Of a stretch of DNA of 64,000 nucleotides, positions 18,367-26,965 are shown one piece after another (position 1 is the stretch's first letter; each line of letters opens with the position of its first letter). A program made the position numbers and the translations under genes. Source of the stretch: Pectobacterium aroidearum. Lineage in GTDB: Bacteria; Pseudomonadota; Gammaproteobacteria; Enterobacterales; Enterobacteriaceae. The stretch covers positions 3,906,001-3,970,000 of the forward strand of contig NZ_CP065044.1 of assembly GCF_015689195.1 (NCBI RefSeq), read 5' to 3'. The notes below the pieces were generated by a model. It did no database searches, was not told where the DNA came from, and saw nothing but the letters and a program-made list of their open reading frames with translations.

Positions 18367-19299
18367 TCAGCGGCTGCCTTTCGTCAGTTCGCGTTTCATG
18401 TCGATGATGTGTTTGTAGTCATTCAGGCTTGCCGGGCCGATGTGCTGAGTACCGCCCATCGCTTTAACAAAGCATTCATGCTGTTCTTTATCCAACTTCA
18501 TCACCGCAGTAATGACCTTCTGTTTGAAATCCGCGGGGAGCTTGTTGCTGACCAAAATCGGCCCATTCGGGATCATCGGAGATTTCCAGATAATACGGAG
18601 TTGCTGCATCAGGTTCGGGTGATCCATGCGGATCAGGCGGGTAAACGCACCGGCGGTATAGCCCGTGTTGTAATCGCCTACCATCGATGTCCAGGCGACG
18701 GCACCGTCAAATTGGCCGTTCAGTACGCCCAGAATGTCCTGCTCGTGGCCGCCAGAGAACGTTACGCTGGAAAAGAAATTGTTGTATTTGTTGTCGTTGT
18801 TCCCACCAAACTTCTGTTTGAATACCTGATTGGGCACCAGAAACCCCGAGGTTGAATCGGGATCGGCAAAGCCAAAGGATTTCCCTTTCAGGTCTTCCAG
18901 TTTTTTGTAGGAGCTGTCGGCTTTGACCACCACCACAGAGTAGTAGCCGCGCGACTGGTCTTTATCGTCAACGGCAATACCGACAATATCCACCGCATTA
19001 GGATCTTTCAGATAGACGGAGGCGAAAGACGATGGCGACATGCTCAAAACCAGATCGACTTTTCCTCCCAGTAAACCCTGAATGACGCCGGAGTAGTCAG
19101 AAGCGTTACGCAACCGAGTCTCAACCCCTAACTCTTTATCAAGGAACTGTTTGACGCACTGATTATCACCGATCTGCTGTGTCGCATTTTGCCCGCCCAA
19201 AATCCCCAGATTCAGCTCTTTCGGCACTCCCGCCGCCGTGGTGCTGAAGACGGTCAGTGAACTGGTTAACATCATCGCCAAACCAAAGATCTTTCTCAT
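18367..19299 (-). CDS. phnD: phosphonate-binding periplasmic protein PhnD
   Basis: 310 residues. A Sec signal peptide (MRKIFGLAMMLTSSLTVFST, cut near TAA-GVP) is followed by a type II periplasmic-binding fold starting KELNLGILGGQNA. Ligand-site elements of the PhnD family are visible: SMSPSSFASVY, ADPDSTSGFLVPN (the Ser-Thr-Ser loop that holds the phosphonate group) and GAVAWTSMVG. It delivers phosphonates to the two PhnE permeases. An array of short tandem repeats separates it from phnC. Confidence 0.94.
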   Translation of the reverse strand: MRKIFGLAMMLTSSLTVFSTTAAGVPKELNLGILGGQNATQQIGDNQCVKQFLDKELGVETRLRNASDYSGVIQGLLGGKVDLVLSMSPSSFASVYLKDPNAVDIVGIAVDDKDQSRGYYSVVVVKADSSYKKLEDLKGKSFGFADPDSTSGFLVPNQVFKQKFGGNNDNKYNNFFSSVTFSGGHEQDILGVLNGQFDGAVAWTSMVGDYNTGYTAGAFTRLIRMDHPNLMQQLRIIWKSPMIPNGPILVSNKLPADFKQKVITAVMKLDKEQHECFVKAMGGTQHIGPASLNDYKHIIDMKRELTKGSR

Positions 19300-19344
19300 T
19301 GCTATCCCCTGTTTTCATGTCAAAGGCCATCGTGTTGAACGCGC

Positions 19345-19437
19345 ATTGTTTTAAATCGACATTGTTTTAAATCGACATTGCTTTAAATCGACTTGTGTTA
19401 AATCGATATTGTGTTAAACCCACATGTGTTAATGCGC
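19345..19437. repeat. tandem array of about six 16-base units between phnC and phnD
   Basis: Units read ATTGTTTTAAATCGAC (twice, exact), ATTGCTTTAAATCGAC, then diverging copies TTGTGTTAAATCGAT, ATTGTGTTAAACCCAC and ACATGTGTTAATGCGC. The last copy contains the phnC stop codon (TAA at 19431-19429), so phnC may have been shortened or extended by the array. Copy fidelity decays towards phnC. Confidence 0.85.
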
Positions 19438-20256
19438 GTTCAGTTCATCGCCATACAGCGTATGAAGCAGCGGCTCATCCAATCGCATTGGGTGACCGTC
19501 AAAAACAATGCGCCCCTGAGCGATCCCGATGACGCGCGTACAGTAGCGCTTCACCAGATCCACCGAGTGCAGGTTAACCATGACGCTAATCCCCTGCTGG
19601 CTCACTTCCCGCAAGACATCCATAATGCGGCGGGTATTCTTGGGATCGAGCGACGCGACCGGTTCATCGGCCAGCAGAATTCTGGGCTGCTGCATGAGAG
19701 CCCGACAGATGGCGACGCGTTGCATCTGACCGCCAGAGAGGTTTTCCGCACGCTGTAGCGCCTGCGGCAACATGTTTACCCATTGCAACAGTTCGATGGC
19801 GCGAGCGCGGTCCTCGTCGGAAAACACACGAAACAGTGACTTGAGCGTAGAGGTTTGGCTAAGGCGGCCTAACAAGACGTTAGTGAGAACATCCAACCGC
19901 GGAACCAGACATAAATCCTGAAAGATCATGCCGCAATGGGCGCGCCATTGGCGTATCTGGCGCGGGCTGAGCTTGATAATATCCTGCGGCTGCTCACCGC
20001 TGTGGTTGATAATTTCACCGCCGGAGGCGGGAATCGTGCCGTTTAACAGATGCAGCAGCGTCGATTTTCCCGCTCCGGAGCGGCCAATAACAGCAACCAG
20101 TTCCCCCGTGTGCAGATCGAAGTTAATGTCGTCTAGCACTCGATGTTGTGGAGACCACGCTTTCCCAACGCCCCGAACGGACAACACCTTTTGCGACCGA
20201 ACGGGCTGTAACTGCGTTTTAAATTCGAGGCCGGATTTCAATAATACCTGTGCCAT
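19429..20256 (-). CDS. phnC: phosphonate ABC transporter ATP-binding protein PhnC
   Basis: 275 residues. Walker A GRSGAGKS (about 58-65), Q-loop [21 protein letters not shown], signature LSGGQ, Walker B ILLADEP and the H-loop (NLHSVD) are all present. It powers phosphonate import with PhnD and the two PhnE. It has an extra N-terminal stretch of about 25 residues compared with the compact ABC core. It starts a second block of the locus, 153 bases after phnM, with its own candidate Pho box. Confidence 0.93.
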   Translation of the reverse strand: MAQVLLKSGLEFKTQLQPVRSQKVLSVRGVGKAWSPQHRVLDDINFDLHTGELVAVIGRSGAGKSTLLHLLNGTIPASGGEIINHSGEQPQDIIKLSPRQIRQWRAHCGMIFQDLCLVPRLDVLTNVLLGRLSQTSTLKSLFRVFSDEDRARAIELLQWVNMLPQALQRAENLSGGQMQRVAICRALMQQPRILLADEPVASLDPKNTRRIMDVLREVSQQGISVMVNLHSVDLVKRYCTRVIGIAQGRIVFDGHPMRLDEPLLHTLYGDELNAH

Positions 20257-20305
20257 CTTAGTATCCTCATGCGGTGAGGTCGCTCACTCATTAAGAACAG
20301 ACGGC

Positions 20306-20323
20306 GTGATAATTTCATGAACA
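20306..20323 (-). promoter_or_regulatory. candidate Pho box upstream of phnC
   Basis: Minus strand TGTTCAT-GAAA-TTATCAC: two degenerate CTGTCAY-like heptamers with a 4-base spacer, the PhoB arrangement. A direct repeat GTTGCAAAT (20340-20359) lies a little upstream. Weak match; supported mainly by a similar site before phnF. Confidence 0.35.
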
Positions 20324-20409
20324 ATTAATGATTAAAAAATGACCATTTGCAACGATTTGCAACTCTCTCTTTGTCCACACCACCTCCCACAACGAAGGCA
20401 ATCAACCGG

Positions 20410-21546
20410 TTAATACACTTTCTGCCCTTTTGCCCAGACATGACGAATATGAACATGGCCGTGAAACGTATGTGCCAGAACCAAATCGGCACGTTTCCCT
20501 TCGGCAATCACACCGCGATCGTGTAACCCAATAGCGCGGGCAGGATTGCGTGTCAGCAGGGTAATAGCGCGCGGCAGGTCATAAGGATTACTCTCGTCCT
20601 GGGCAAGACGAAATGCGGCATCCAACAGGCTGGCGGGGTAGTAATCGGAAGAGAGAATGTCCAGCAATCCCAGTTGAGCCAGTCGACTGGCTGACACGTT
20701 GCCGGAATGCGAGCCACCGCGTACCACGTTGGGAGCCCCCATCAACACCAGCAACCCACGTTCGTGTGAGCATCTCGCCGCCGCTTCGGTAGTGGGAAAT
20801 TCAGCAATTGCGCTGCCCACCTGAAGGGATTCGTTAACGTGTTCTATCGTCGCATCATCATGACTTGCCAGAGTGATCCCTTTTTCACGGCAGAGTGCTG
20901 CAATGGCGAAGCGATTGGGCTTAGACCAGCGAGCGGCCAGCGCCATCTGTTCCTCCTCAAACGCGGCCATCTGCTGATTACTGAGATGATATTTTCCCTG
21001 AAAATACTCACGGTATTTCTGCACCGAGGTGTACTGCCGCTGGCCGGGTGAGTGATCCATCAATGACACCAGCAAGAGATCGGGCGTATTCATCAGTTGT
21101 TCAAACAGCGGAACCGTGGCGTCATACGGTAACTCACAGCGCAGGTGCAATCGGTGTTCAGCGCGGTTGAGCCCTTTTTCCTGCCCCTGACGGATGGCGT
21201 CGATCATTTTATCGAGGTTATCGAAGCGATGCCCGCCGTCCCGCACGTCACCCACAGCAATCGCGTCCAGTACGGTGGTGATGCCATTCGCTACCATCAG
21301 TGCGTCGTGACTGCTCATTGCCGAGTAAGCAGGCCAATCTACTTTTGGCCGCGGGGTAAAAAATTTATCGAGATTATCGGTATGCAGTTCCACCAGCCCC
21401 GGCAGCAGAAAACCACCCTCACCATCAATAGCCTCGGGCAATTGGCTACATGCGCTGCTGACACGGAGAATCACGCCGTTTTGCACGTCCAGCGATCCAT
21501 AAATCACCTCATTTTCCAACACCAAATGGACATTATTGATAATCAT
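20410..21546 (-). CDS. phnM: PhnM, alpha-D-ribose 1-methylphosphonate 5-triphosphate diphosphatase
   Basis: 378 residues from ATG 21546 ([14 protein letters not shown]), which overlaps phnL by 14 bases; the longer open frame to 21663 has no family support. Amidohydrolase fold: metal site [11 protein letters not shown] near residue 55, HDALMVANG, then [13 protein letters not shown] and [15 protein letters not shown] with metal-binding His/Asp. It removes pyrophosphate from the triphosphate intermediate made by PhnI-G-H-L to give the PhnJ substrate. Last gene of the phnF-M block. Confidence 0.94.
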   Translation of the reverse strand: MIINNVHLVLENEVIYGSLDVQNGVILRVSSACSQLPEAIDGEGGFLLPGLVELHTDNLDKFFTPRPKVDWPAYSAMSSHDALMVANGITTVLDAIAVGDVRDGGHRFDNLDKMIDAIRQGQEKGLNRAEHRLHLRCELPYDATVPLFEQLMNTPDLLLVSLMDHSPGQRQYTSVQKYREYFQGKYHLSNQQMAAFEEEQMALAARWSKPNRFAIAALCREKGITLASHDDATIEHVNESLQVGSAIAEFPTTEAAARCSHERGLLVLMGAPNVVRGGSHSGNVSASRLAQLGLLDILSSDYYPASLLDAAFRLAQDESNPYDLPRAITLLTRNPARAIGLHDRGVIAEGKRADLVLAHTFHGHVHIRHVWAKGQKVY

Positions 21547-22246
21547 GTTGCTGCACCCCAGGATAAGGTTGCATGGTGTGTAAATGCGTGGCGAGTCGGT
21601 TACGCACCGCACTGTCATGGAAAATACCGACAATCGCCGCTCCGCGTTCACGGGCTTCTTCAATCAGTTGAACCACCACATGGCTATTGCCACTGTCCAG
21701 CGACGCAGTCGGTTCATCCAGCAGGAGAATCGGATAGTCGGCGATAAATCCCCGGGCGATGTTCACCCGCTGCTGTTCACCACCGGAGAAGGTCGATGGC
21801 GGCAGCGACCATAGCCGTTCTGGCACGTTGAGCCGGGCAAGCAGTTGTCTGGCGCGCGCTTCACATTCGCTCCGCGCAATCCCGCGCTCCAGCAGAGGTT
21901 GAATAACGACATCCAGTGTAGAGACGCGGGGAATTACCCGTAAAAACTGGCTGACCCAGCCAATGGTGTCGCGGCGAATGGCAAGGATTTGCCGTGACGA
22001 GGCGTTCACCAGATCGATCCAGTGCTGGTGATGCTTGACCCAGATGTGGCCGCGGTTAGGCTGATAGTTGGCATACAGCGAGCGCAGCAGCGTGGATTTA
22101 CCACTGCCGGAATGCCCATCCAGCACCACACATTCCCCTGATTTGACCTCAAAATTGGCATCATGCAACACGGGCAGCGATGCTCCGTGCTGATTGTGTA
22201 ACACGAAGACTTTATAAACATGTTCAACGCGCAGTTGTGTGTTCAT
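21533..22246 (-). CDS. phnL: PhnL, C-P lyase system ABC-type ATPase
   Basis: 237 residues. Walker A GHSGSGKS (about 45-52), signature [15 protein letters not shown], Walker [14 protein letters not shown]. PhnL has the ABC ATPase fold but is not a transporter; with PhnI, G and H it takes part in forming ribose 1-phosphonate triphosphate from ATP and phosphonate, and it docks with PhnK on the core complex. It overlaps phnM by 14 bases and follows phnK by 63. Confidence 0.94.
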   Translation of the reverse strand: MNTQLRVEHVYKVFVLHNQHGASLPVLHDANFEVKSGECVVLDGHSGSGKSTLLRSLYANYQPNRGHIWVKHHQHWIDLVNASSRQILAIRRDTIGWVSQFLRVIPRVSTLDVVIQPLLERGIARSECEARARQLLARLNVPERLWSLPPSTFSGGEQQRVNIARGFIADYPILLLDEPTASLDSGNSHVVVQLIEEARERGAAIVGIFHDSAVRNRLATHLHTMQPYPGVQQHDYQ

Positions 22247-22309
22247 GGCGTGTTCCGATTGATTACAACCTGATTCACCCGCGATGACGCGGGATTCATA
22301 GGGCTTCGG

Positions 22310-23074
22310 TCAGTTCAGGACTGACGAAACCAGCAGTTGCGTATAAGGGTGTCTGGGATCGTCCAGCACGCGGTCAATCAGGCCGCTTTCGACAACCCGC
22401 CCTTGTTTCATCACGATCAGGTGGTGGGCCAACATCCGCGCGACGCCCAAATCATGCGTCACGATCACCACCGCCAGATTCAGTTCACGCACCAGAGTAC
22501 GTAAGAGATCCAGCAGGCGAGCCTGCACGGAAACATCAAGGCCGCCCGTCGGTTCGTCCATGAAGACCAGTTTGGGACGCGTCACCAGACTACGGGCAAT
22601 TTGCAGGCGCTGCTGCATCCCGCCAGAAAAGGTGGTGGGCAGATCGTCAATACGCGCTACCGGGATCTCCACATCCTGCAACCACTGGCTGGCCTGCTGG
22701 CGAATCTCGCCGTAGTGGCGCTGCCCGGCGGCCATCAGCCGTTCACCAATATTGCCGCCGGCCGAAACCTGCGGACGCAGGCCGTCAAGCGGATACTGAT
22801 GCACGACGCCCCATTCGGTGCGCAGCAGCCGTCGCCGCTCACTTTCGCTCAGGCGATATAAATCGCGCCCCTGATACTCAATCGTTCCCTGCTGTGGCGT
22901 TAAACGTGCCGAAATAGCCTGTAATAAGGTGGTTTTTCCCGACCCCGACTCCCCGACAATCCCCAGCACTTCACCCGGAAAAAGTTCAAACGAGACGTCT
23001 TCAAAACCCTTTTCCGGCGCATAAAGGTGCGTCAGGTTATTGACCGCCAGCAGCGGCTGTTCACTGCGGTTCAT
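22310..23074 (-). CDS. phnK: PhnK, C-P lyase system ABC-type ATPase
   Basis: 254 residues from ATG 23074 (MNRSEQPLLAVNNLTHLY); the longer open frame to 23146 runs back inside phnJ. Walker A GESGSGKT, signature FSGGMQQRLQIARSL, Walker B LVFMDEPTGGLD, plus the oligopeptide-type C-terminus HPYTQLLVSSV. PhnK binds the PhnGHIJ core next to PhnJ. Overlaps the phnJ end by 14 bases, implying coupled translation. Confidence 0.94.
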   Translation of the reverse strand: MNRSEQPLLAVNNLTHLYAPEKGFEDVSFELFPGEVLGIVGESGSGKTTLLQAISARLTPQQGTIEYQGRDLYRLSESERRRLLRTEWGVVHQYPLDGLRPQVSAGGNIGERLMAAGQRHYGEIRQQASQWLQDVEIPVARIDDLPTTFSGGMQQRLQIARSLVTRPKLVFMDEPTGGLDVSVQARLLDLLRTLVRELNLAVVIVTHDLGVARMLAHHLIVMKQGRVVESGLIDRVLDDPRHPYTQLLVSSVLN

Positions 23075-23915
23075 GGCTGTTTTTCTCCTGCTGCTGACGG
23101 CAGTAGTCGGTATCGGAGCAGACAAACAGACGCGATCCTTCATCATCTATCACGATTTCATCAAGGTAGCTGTCATGTGAACCGCACAGCGCACAGGGCT
23201 GTTCCCAGCGCTGAACGCAGAACGGGTGATCGTCAAAATCCAGACTTTTTACGTCACAGTAGGGAGGCAGGGCGTAGATGCGCTTTTCTCTGCCTGCGCC
23301 AAACAATTGCAGCGCCGGCATCCTGTGCATTTTGGGATTATCAAACTTTGGAATGGGTGACGGATCCATCACGTAACGGTCATTCACCTTCACCGGATAC
23401 GCATAGGTTGTCGCAATATGGCCATAGCGGGCGATATCTTCGTACAGTTTCACCTGCATGATGCCGTACTCTTCCAGCGCATGCATTTTGCGCGTCTCAA
23501 CCTCGCGCGGCTCAATAAAACGCAGCGGTTCAGGGATAGGAACCTGATAGATCAGGATCTGATCTTCTTTCAGCGGCGTTTCAGGAATGCGGTGGCGCGT
23601 CTGAATCAGCGTGGCCTCGACGGTACGTTCGGTGGTCACCGCCCCGCTCACACGCTGGAAGAAACGCCGGATGGATACGGCATTGGTTGTATCGTCCGCG
23701 CCCTGATCAATCACTTTCAGTACATCGTTTTCACCAATCAGGCTCGCGGTAAGCTGAATGCCACCGGTTCCCCAGCCATAGGGCATCGGCATTTCCCGTC
23801 CGCCAAACGGCACCTGATAACCGGGAATCGCTACCGCCTTCAATATGGCGCGACGGATAGTCCGTTTGGTTTGCTCATCAAGATAGCCAGGGTTATAGCC
23901 GTTTAACTCATGCAT
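23061..23915 (-). CDS. phnJ: PhnJ, carbon-phosphorus lyase (radical SAM)
   Basis: 284 residues. The C-terminal cysteines needed for the 4Fe-4S cluster and catalysis fall at 241, 244, 266 and 272 (CALC ... CSDTDYC), the same positions as in E. coli PhnJ. It cleaves the C-P bond of ribose 1-phosphonate 5-phosphate, releasing the alkane (methane from methylphosphonate) and ribose cyclic phosphate. It is part of the PhnGHIJ core complex; overlaps phnI by 8 bases. Confidence 0.97.
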   Translation of the reverse strand: MHELNGYNPGYLDEQTKRTIRRAILKAVAIPGYQVPFGGREMPMPYGWGTGGIQLTASLIGENDVLKVIDQGADDTTNAVSIRRFFQRVSGAVTTERTVEATLIQTRHRIPETPLKEDQILIYQVPIPEPLRFIEPREVETRKMHALEEYGIMQVKLYEDIARYGHIATTYAYPVKVNDRYVMDPSPIPKFDNPKMHRMPALQLFGAGREKRIYALPPYCDVKSLDFDDHPFCVQRWEQPCALCGSHDSYLDEIVIDDEGSRLFVCSDTDYCRQQQEKNSHEPQ

Positions 23916-24984
23916 CGTTGCTCTCCTGATACTCCCGGCGCAGACGTTTCAGGAGTTCCAGCTCGGCCTGAAAATCGACGTAATGCGGCAATTTAAGATG
24001 AGAGACAAATCCCGCCGCCTCGACGTTATCCGCATGCGACAGCACAAACTCCTCGTCTTGCGCCGGACTGGTCACCTGTTCGTGATGCTCTGCGGTTTGC
24101 AGCGCACGATCCACCAACGCCATCGACATGGCCTTACGTTCCGCCCGACCAAACACCAATCCGTAGCCTCGGGTAAAGTGCGGCGCGTCCTCCTCCCTGT
24201 CGGTAAACCCGTTAACCATTTCGCATTCGGTCAGCAGGATCTCGCCGATTTCCAGCGGAAATCCCAGTTCCTCCGGCACGATCTCCACCGTGACAAAGCC
24301 TGTGCGGATCTCTCCGGCAAAGGGATGGGTACGGCCATAGCCGCGCTGTGTCGAGTAGCTCAGGGCCAGCAGGAACCCTTCATCCCCCCGCACCAGCTGT
24401 TGCAGACGTGCCGAACGCGGGGCCGGATAGCTCGGGGGATCGCGGGTGATATCACAGGGTTCGCTGCCGTCATCCTCTTCCCTGACGGCAAACCCTTCGC
24501 GAGTAATCAGATCAAATATCAGCGGACACGCGGCTTCCAGCGGCATATCCGCACTCGACGGCGCAGGTGTGTCACCATTGACAAGCAGCGTGAAATCCAG
24601 CAAGCGGTGAGTGTAATCGTAGGTAGGGCCGAGAACCTGACCGCCCGGCACATCTTTGTAAACTGCCGAAATACGTCGCTCAATCCGCATGTTCGCCGTC
24701 GTTAACGGCAGGCTGTCGGCCAGACGTGGCAACGTCGTGCGATACGCACGCAGGAGAAAAATGGCTTCCACCACATCCCCACTGGCCTGTTTAATCGCCA
24801 GCGCCGCCAGTTCACGATCGTAGATACCGCCTTCGGTCATCACGCGATCGACGGCCAGACCGAGCTGCTGTTCAACCTGCTGGCAATAAATTTCCGGGAT
24901 GTCACGATCCCCACGGCGCAAATCTTCCTGTAAGCGATGGGCATTTTCGATCGCTTTCTCTCCCCCTTTCACGGCGACGTACAT
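23908..24984 (-). CDS. phnI: PhnI, C-P lyase core subunit
   Basis: 358 residues starting MYVAVKGGEKAIENAHRLQ, typical of PhnI. PhnI is the nucleosidase-like subunit that, with G, H and L, exchanges adenine of ATP for phosphonate. The stretch RLLDFTLLVNGDTP and the conserved LPHYVDFQAELELLKRLR at the C-terminus fit the family. It overlaps phnH by one base and phnJ by eight; the whole G-to-M set is tightly packed. Confidence 0.95.
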   Translation of the reverse strand: MYVAVKGGEKAIENAHRLQEDLRRGDRDIPEIYCQQVEQQLGLAVDRVMTEGGIYDRELAALAIKQASGDVVEAIFLLRAYRTTLPRLADSLPLTTANMRIERRISAVYKDVPGGQVLGPTYDYTHRLLDFTLLVNGDTPAPSSADMPLEAACPLIFDLITREGFAVREEDDGSEPCDITRDPPSYPAPRSARLQQLVRGDEGFLLALSYSTQRGYGRTHPFAGEIRTGFVTVEIVPEELGFPLEIGEILLTECEMVNGFTDREEDAPHFTRGYGLVFGRAERKAMSMALVDRALQTAEHHEQVTSPAQDEEFVLSHADNVEAAGFVSHLKLPHYVDFQAELELLKRLRREYQESNDA

Positions 24985-25559
24985 CAGCAGACCTCCACAT
25001 AAGTGGTGCGCGGTAACGCCATCATGGCATCGGCACAGGTGAACATCAGATCGATACCTTGCGGAAAAGGATCGGGACGGTGGCAGAGATAACGCAATAT
25101 GTCCGGCGGCAACGACGGGTCAACGATACGTGAGGTTTCCAGCCCCGGTCCGCTCAGGCGTATCGGCGTGCCGCCGCTCAGAGAGGAAACGTCGATGATG
25201 ACCGTGGTGCTCTTTTCCGGCGACATGTCATCCCCCGCCGAAAACCGGGACAGCGAGATTGCCGATGAGGCACGAAGCAAGGCGAAAACCGCCGATTCAT
25301 CTCCGGTCAGTATCGCACCGGTATGAAAACGCAGGTTGCTGCGGAGGGTTTCATCATTCAATGCGTCATCCAGCCAGAGCGGCGTGTCACGATCGACCAG
25401 CGTCAGCATCACCGCCGTCGCGGCAGGAGACAACTCTCCCCACCCATGTTGTAACGGCAAAGTCACCGTTACGCCCGGTTCGCTAACCGCTTTGAGGATG
25501 CGCCGAAAAGCACATTGCGCGTCAGCCACCGGCTGCGCAAAGCTCGCCTGTATAGACAT
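24984..25559 (-). CDS. phnH: PhnH, C-P lyase core subunit
   Basis: 191 residues. PhnH is a PLP-transferase-fold protein without the cofactor site and sits in the PhnGHIJ complex. Family stretches include AQCAFRRILKAVSEPGVTV near the N-terminus, LSGPGLETSRIVDPSLP, and PQGIDLMFTCADAMMALPRTT at the end. Adjacent stops and starts overlap by a single base on both sides (phnG, phnI). Confidence 0.95.
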   Translation of the reverse strand: MSIQASFAQPVADAQCAFRRILKAVSEPGVTVTLPLQHGWGELSPAATAVMLTLVDRDTPLWLDDALNDETLRSNLRFHTGAILTGDESAVFALLRASSAISLSRFSAGDDMSPEKSTTVIIDVSSLSGGTPIRLSGPGLETSRIVDPSLPPDILRYLCHRPDPFPQGIDLMFTCADAMMALPRTTYVEVC

Positions 25560-26005
25560 CAGTTATCTCCGCGAACCAGCGTGAAGAAATCGACCTTGCT
25601 ACTGGCAATTTGACGTGCGCGCCGTTGGCACAACTCGGCGCGCTGCGCTGCCAGAGGCTGGATGAGGTGCTCCTGCAACCGATCGTGGTTTTCCGGCAGT
25701 TGCAATAGCGCATCGATGAGGGCGCAGCGCTCTGCATGGGCTTTATCTCGCCCAGCGATATAGCTGTACCCGCACGTACCGTCAGCCAGACGCACCACGG
25801 CACGCGTTATCGTCATATCCCCCAGCACAAAGCGCTTGCCCGTTCCTCCCATTCTCGCCTGTAGACGAGTCAGGCCAATTTCAGCCGCGCGCAGGACGGC
25901 ATACTGCGGGTGCAGATTGAGCGCGTGCCAACGCTTCTCCAGCTCGGCAACCGGGCTGAATGCCAGCACCGAGAGCCAGTGTTGACGGCGTGTTTGCGTA
26001 TCCAT
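25559..26005 (-). CDS. phnG: PhnG, C-P lyase core subunit
   Basis: 148 residues beginning MDTQTRRQHWLSVLAFSP. The conserved centre LGDMTITRAVVRLADGTCGYSYIAGRDKAHAERCALIDALLQ (quoted in parts: LGDMTITRAVVRL and GYSYIAGRDKAHAE) matches PhnG. First enzyme gene after phnF, from whose stop it begins one base later. It works with PhnH, I and J in the core complex. Confidence 0.94.
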   Translation of the reverse strand: MDTQTRRQHWLSVLAFSPVAELEKRWHALNLHPQYAVLRAAEIGLTRLQARMGGTGKRFVLGDMTITRAVVRLADGTCGYSYIAGRDKAHAERCALIDALLQLPENHDRLQEHLIQPLAAQRAELCQRRARQIASSKVDFFTLVRGDN

Positions 26006-26722
26006 CTAGTGCTCCAGCGTCAGTTCGATCATATCGCCACGGGTCAGGCTGATGGAGTACTCGGCGATCTCACCGTTTGCGGTTTTATTCAGCGTGCGTA
26101 AACACAGCAGTGGAGACTGCGCATCGATTTCCAACAGTCGGCTTTCCTTAGCCTGAGCCAGCCGCGTGCTAATGCGCGTTTGCGTGCGAACCAGCGCCTG
26201 ATTTAGCCGCTCGGTAATAAAGTCGTGCAGTGAGCCGCGAGTGAACTGCTGTAGATGCGGCCACCAGGAAAGGTTGGGCAGGAAGTGGTTAATAACGCAG
26301 ACCGGAATACCATTAACCCGACGCAGCGTGCGCAAATGGATGACGCTATCGCCTTCATCACAGCCCAGTGCGGTGGCAATCTCTTGACTCGCCGGACTCA
26401 GCATGGCCAGCAATCGTTCGCTGGAAGGGCAACTGCCTTGATCCAACAGGTTCTGACTAAAGTGAGCCTGCGCATGCAGCGGGTAGTCGTAAGGCCGCAT
26501 AAGCACCAAAATACCCACACCGTGACGGCGTTGAACCAGCCCTTTTTTCACCAGGTCATCCACTGCCCGGCGTAACGTATGGCGGTTAACGGCGTAGTGC
26601 GTAGCCAGTTGCTTCTCAGAAGGAAGGTAGTCGCCACATTTATAGCGTTCGCGTAGCGCTTCTTCTAGCCGGGCAGCAATCGCCTGATAGAGAGTGGTCG
26701 GAGGTCTGGACAACTGCATCAT
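26006..26722 (-). CDS. phnF: PhnF, GntR/HutC-family regulator of the phn locus
   Basis: 238 residues from ATG 26722 (GGGAG seven bases before it); the open frame extends nine codons further without support. N-terminal winged helix (YQAIAARLEEALRERY, PSEKQLATHYAVNRHTLRRA) and C-terminal UTRA ligand domain ending AEYSISLTRGDMIELTLEH. PhnF is thought to repress C-P lyase genes in response to a pathway compound. It is the first gene of phnF-G-H-I-J-K-L-M. A weak Pho box lies about 110 bases upstream. Confidence 0.94.
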   Translation of the reverse strand: MMQLSRPPTTLYQAIAARLEEALRERYKCGDYLPSEKQLATHYAVNRHTLRRAVDDLVKKGLVQRRHGVGILVLMRPYDYPLHAQAHFSQNLLDQGSCPSSERLLAMLSPASQEIATALGCDEGDSVIHLRTLRRVNGIPVCVINHFLPNLSWWPHLQQFTRGSLHDFITERLNQALVRTQTRISTRLAQAKESRLLEIDAQSPLLCLRTLNKTANGEIAEYSISLTRGDMIELTLEH

Positions 26723-26833
26723 AAAAAATCTCCCATAAACAGGGGGCATTAATACGATTCGGAAGGAGAACGCTGGAGTGCATAAATATTGAACAATATT
26801 GGCGGGAAAATATGTCGGTATCGTTAATCAGAC

Positions 26834-26851
26834 GTGGCACAAAAATGAACT
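26834..26851 (-). promoter_or_regulatory. candidate Pho box upstream of phnF
   Basis: Minus strand AGTTCAT-TTTT-GTGCCAC, two degenerate PhoB half-sites with a 4-base spacer, 112 bases before the phnF ATG. Same pattern (GTTCAT, four bases, then xTxxCAC) as the site before phnC. Low certainty. Confidence 0.3.
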
Positions 26852-26965
26852 TTTTTCGATAGGTGGCCACCGCTGTATGGCTGTCGATAACGCAGGGCAC
26901 AGGGCAAAAATCCTGTATCCAACGCCCCCACACAGCATTACCAGCGTGCGGGGGAATTTTCACGG

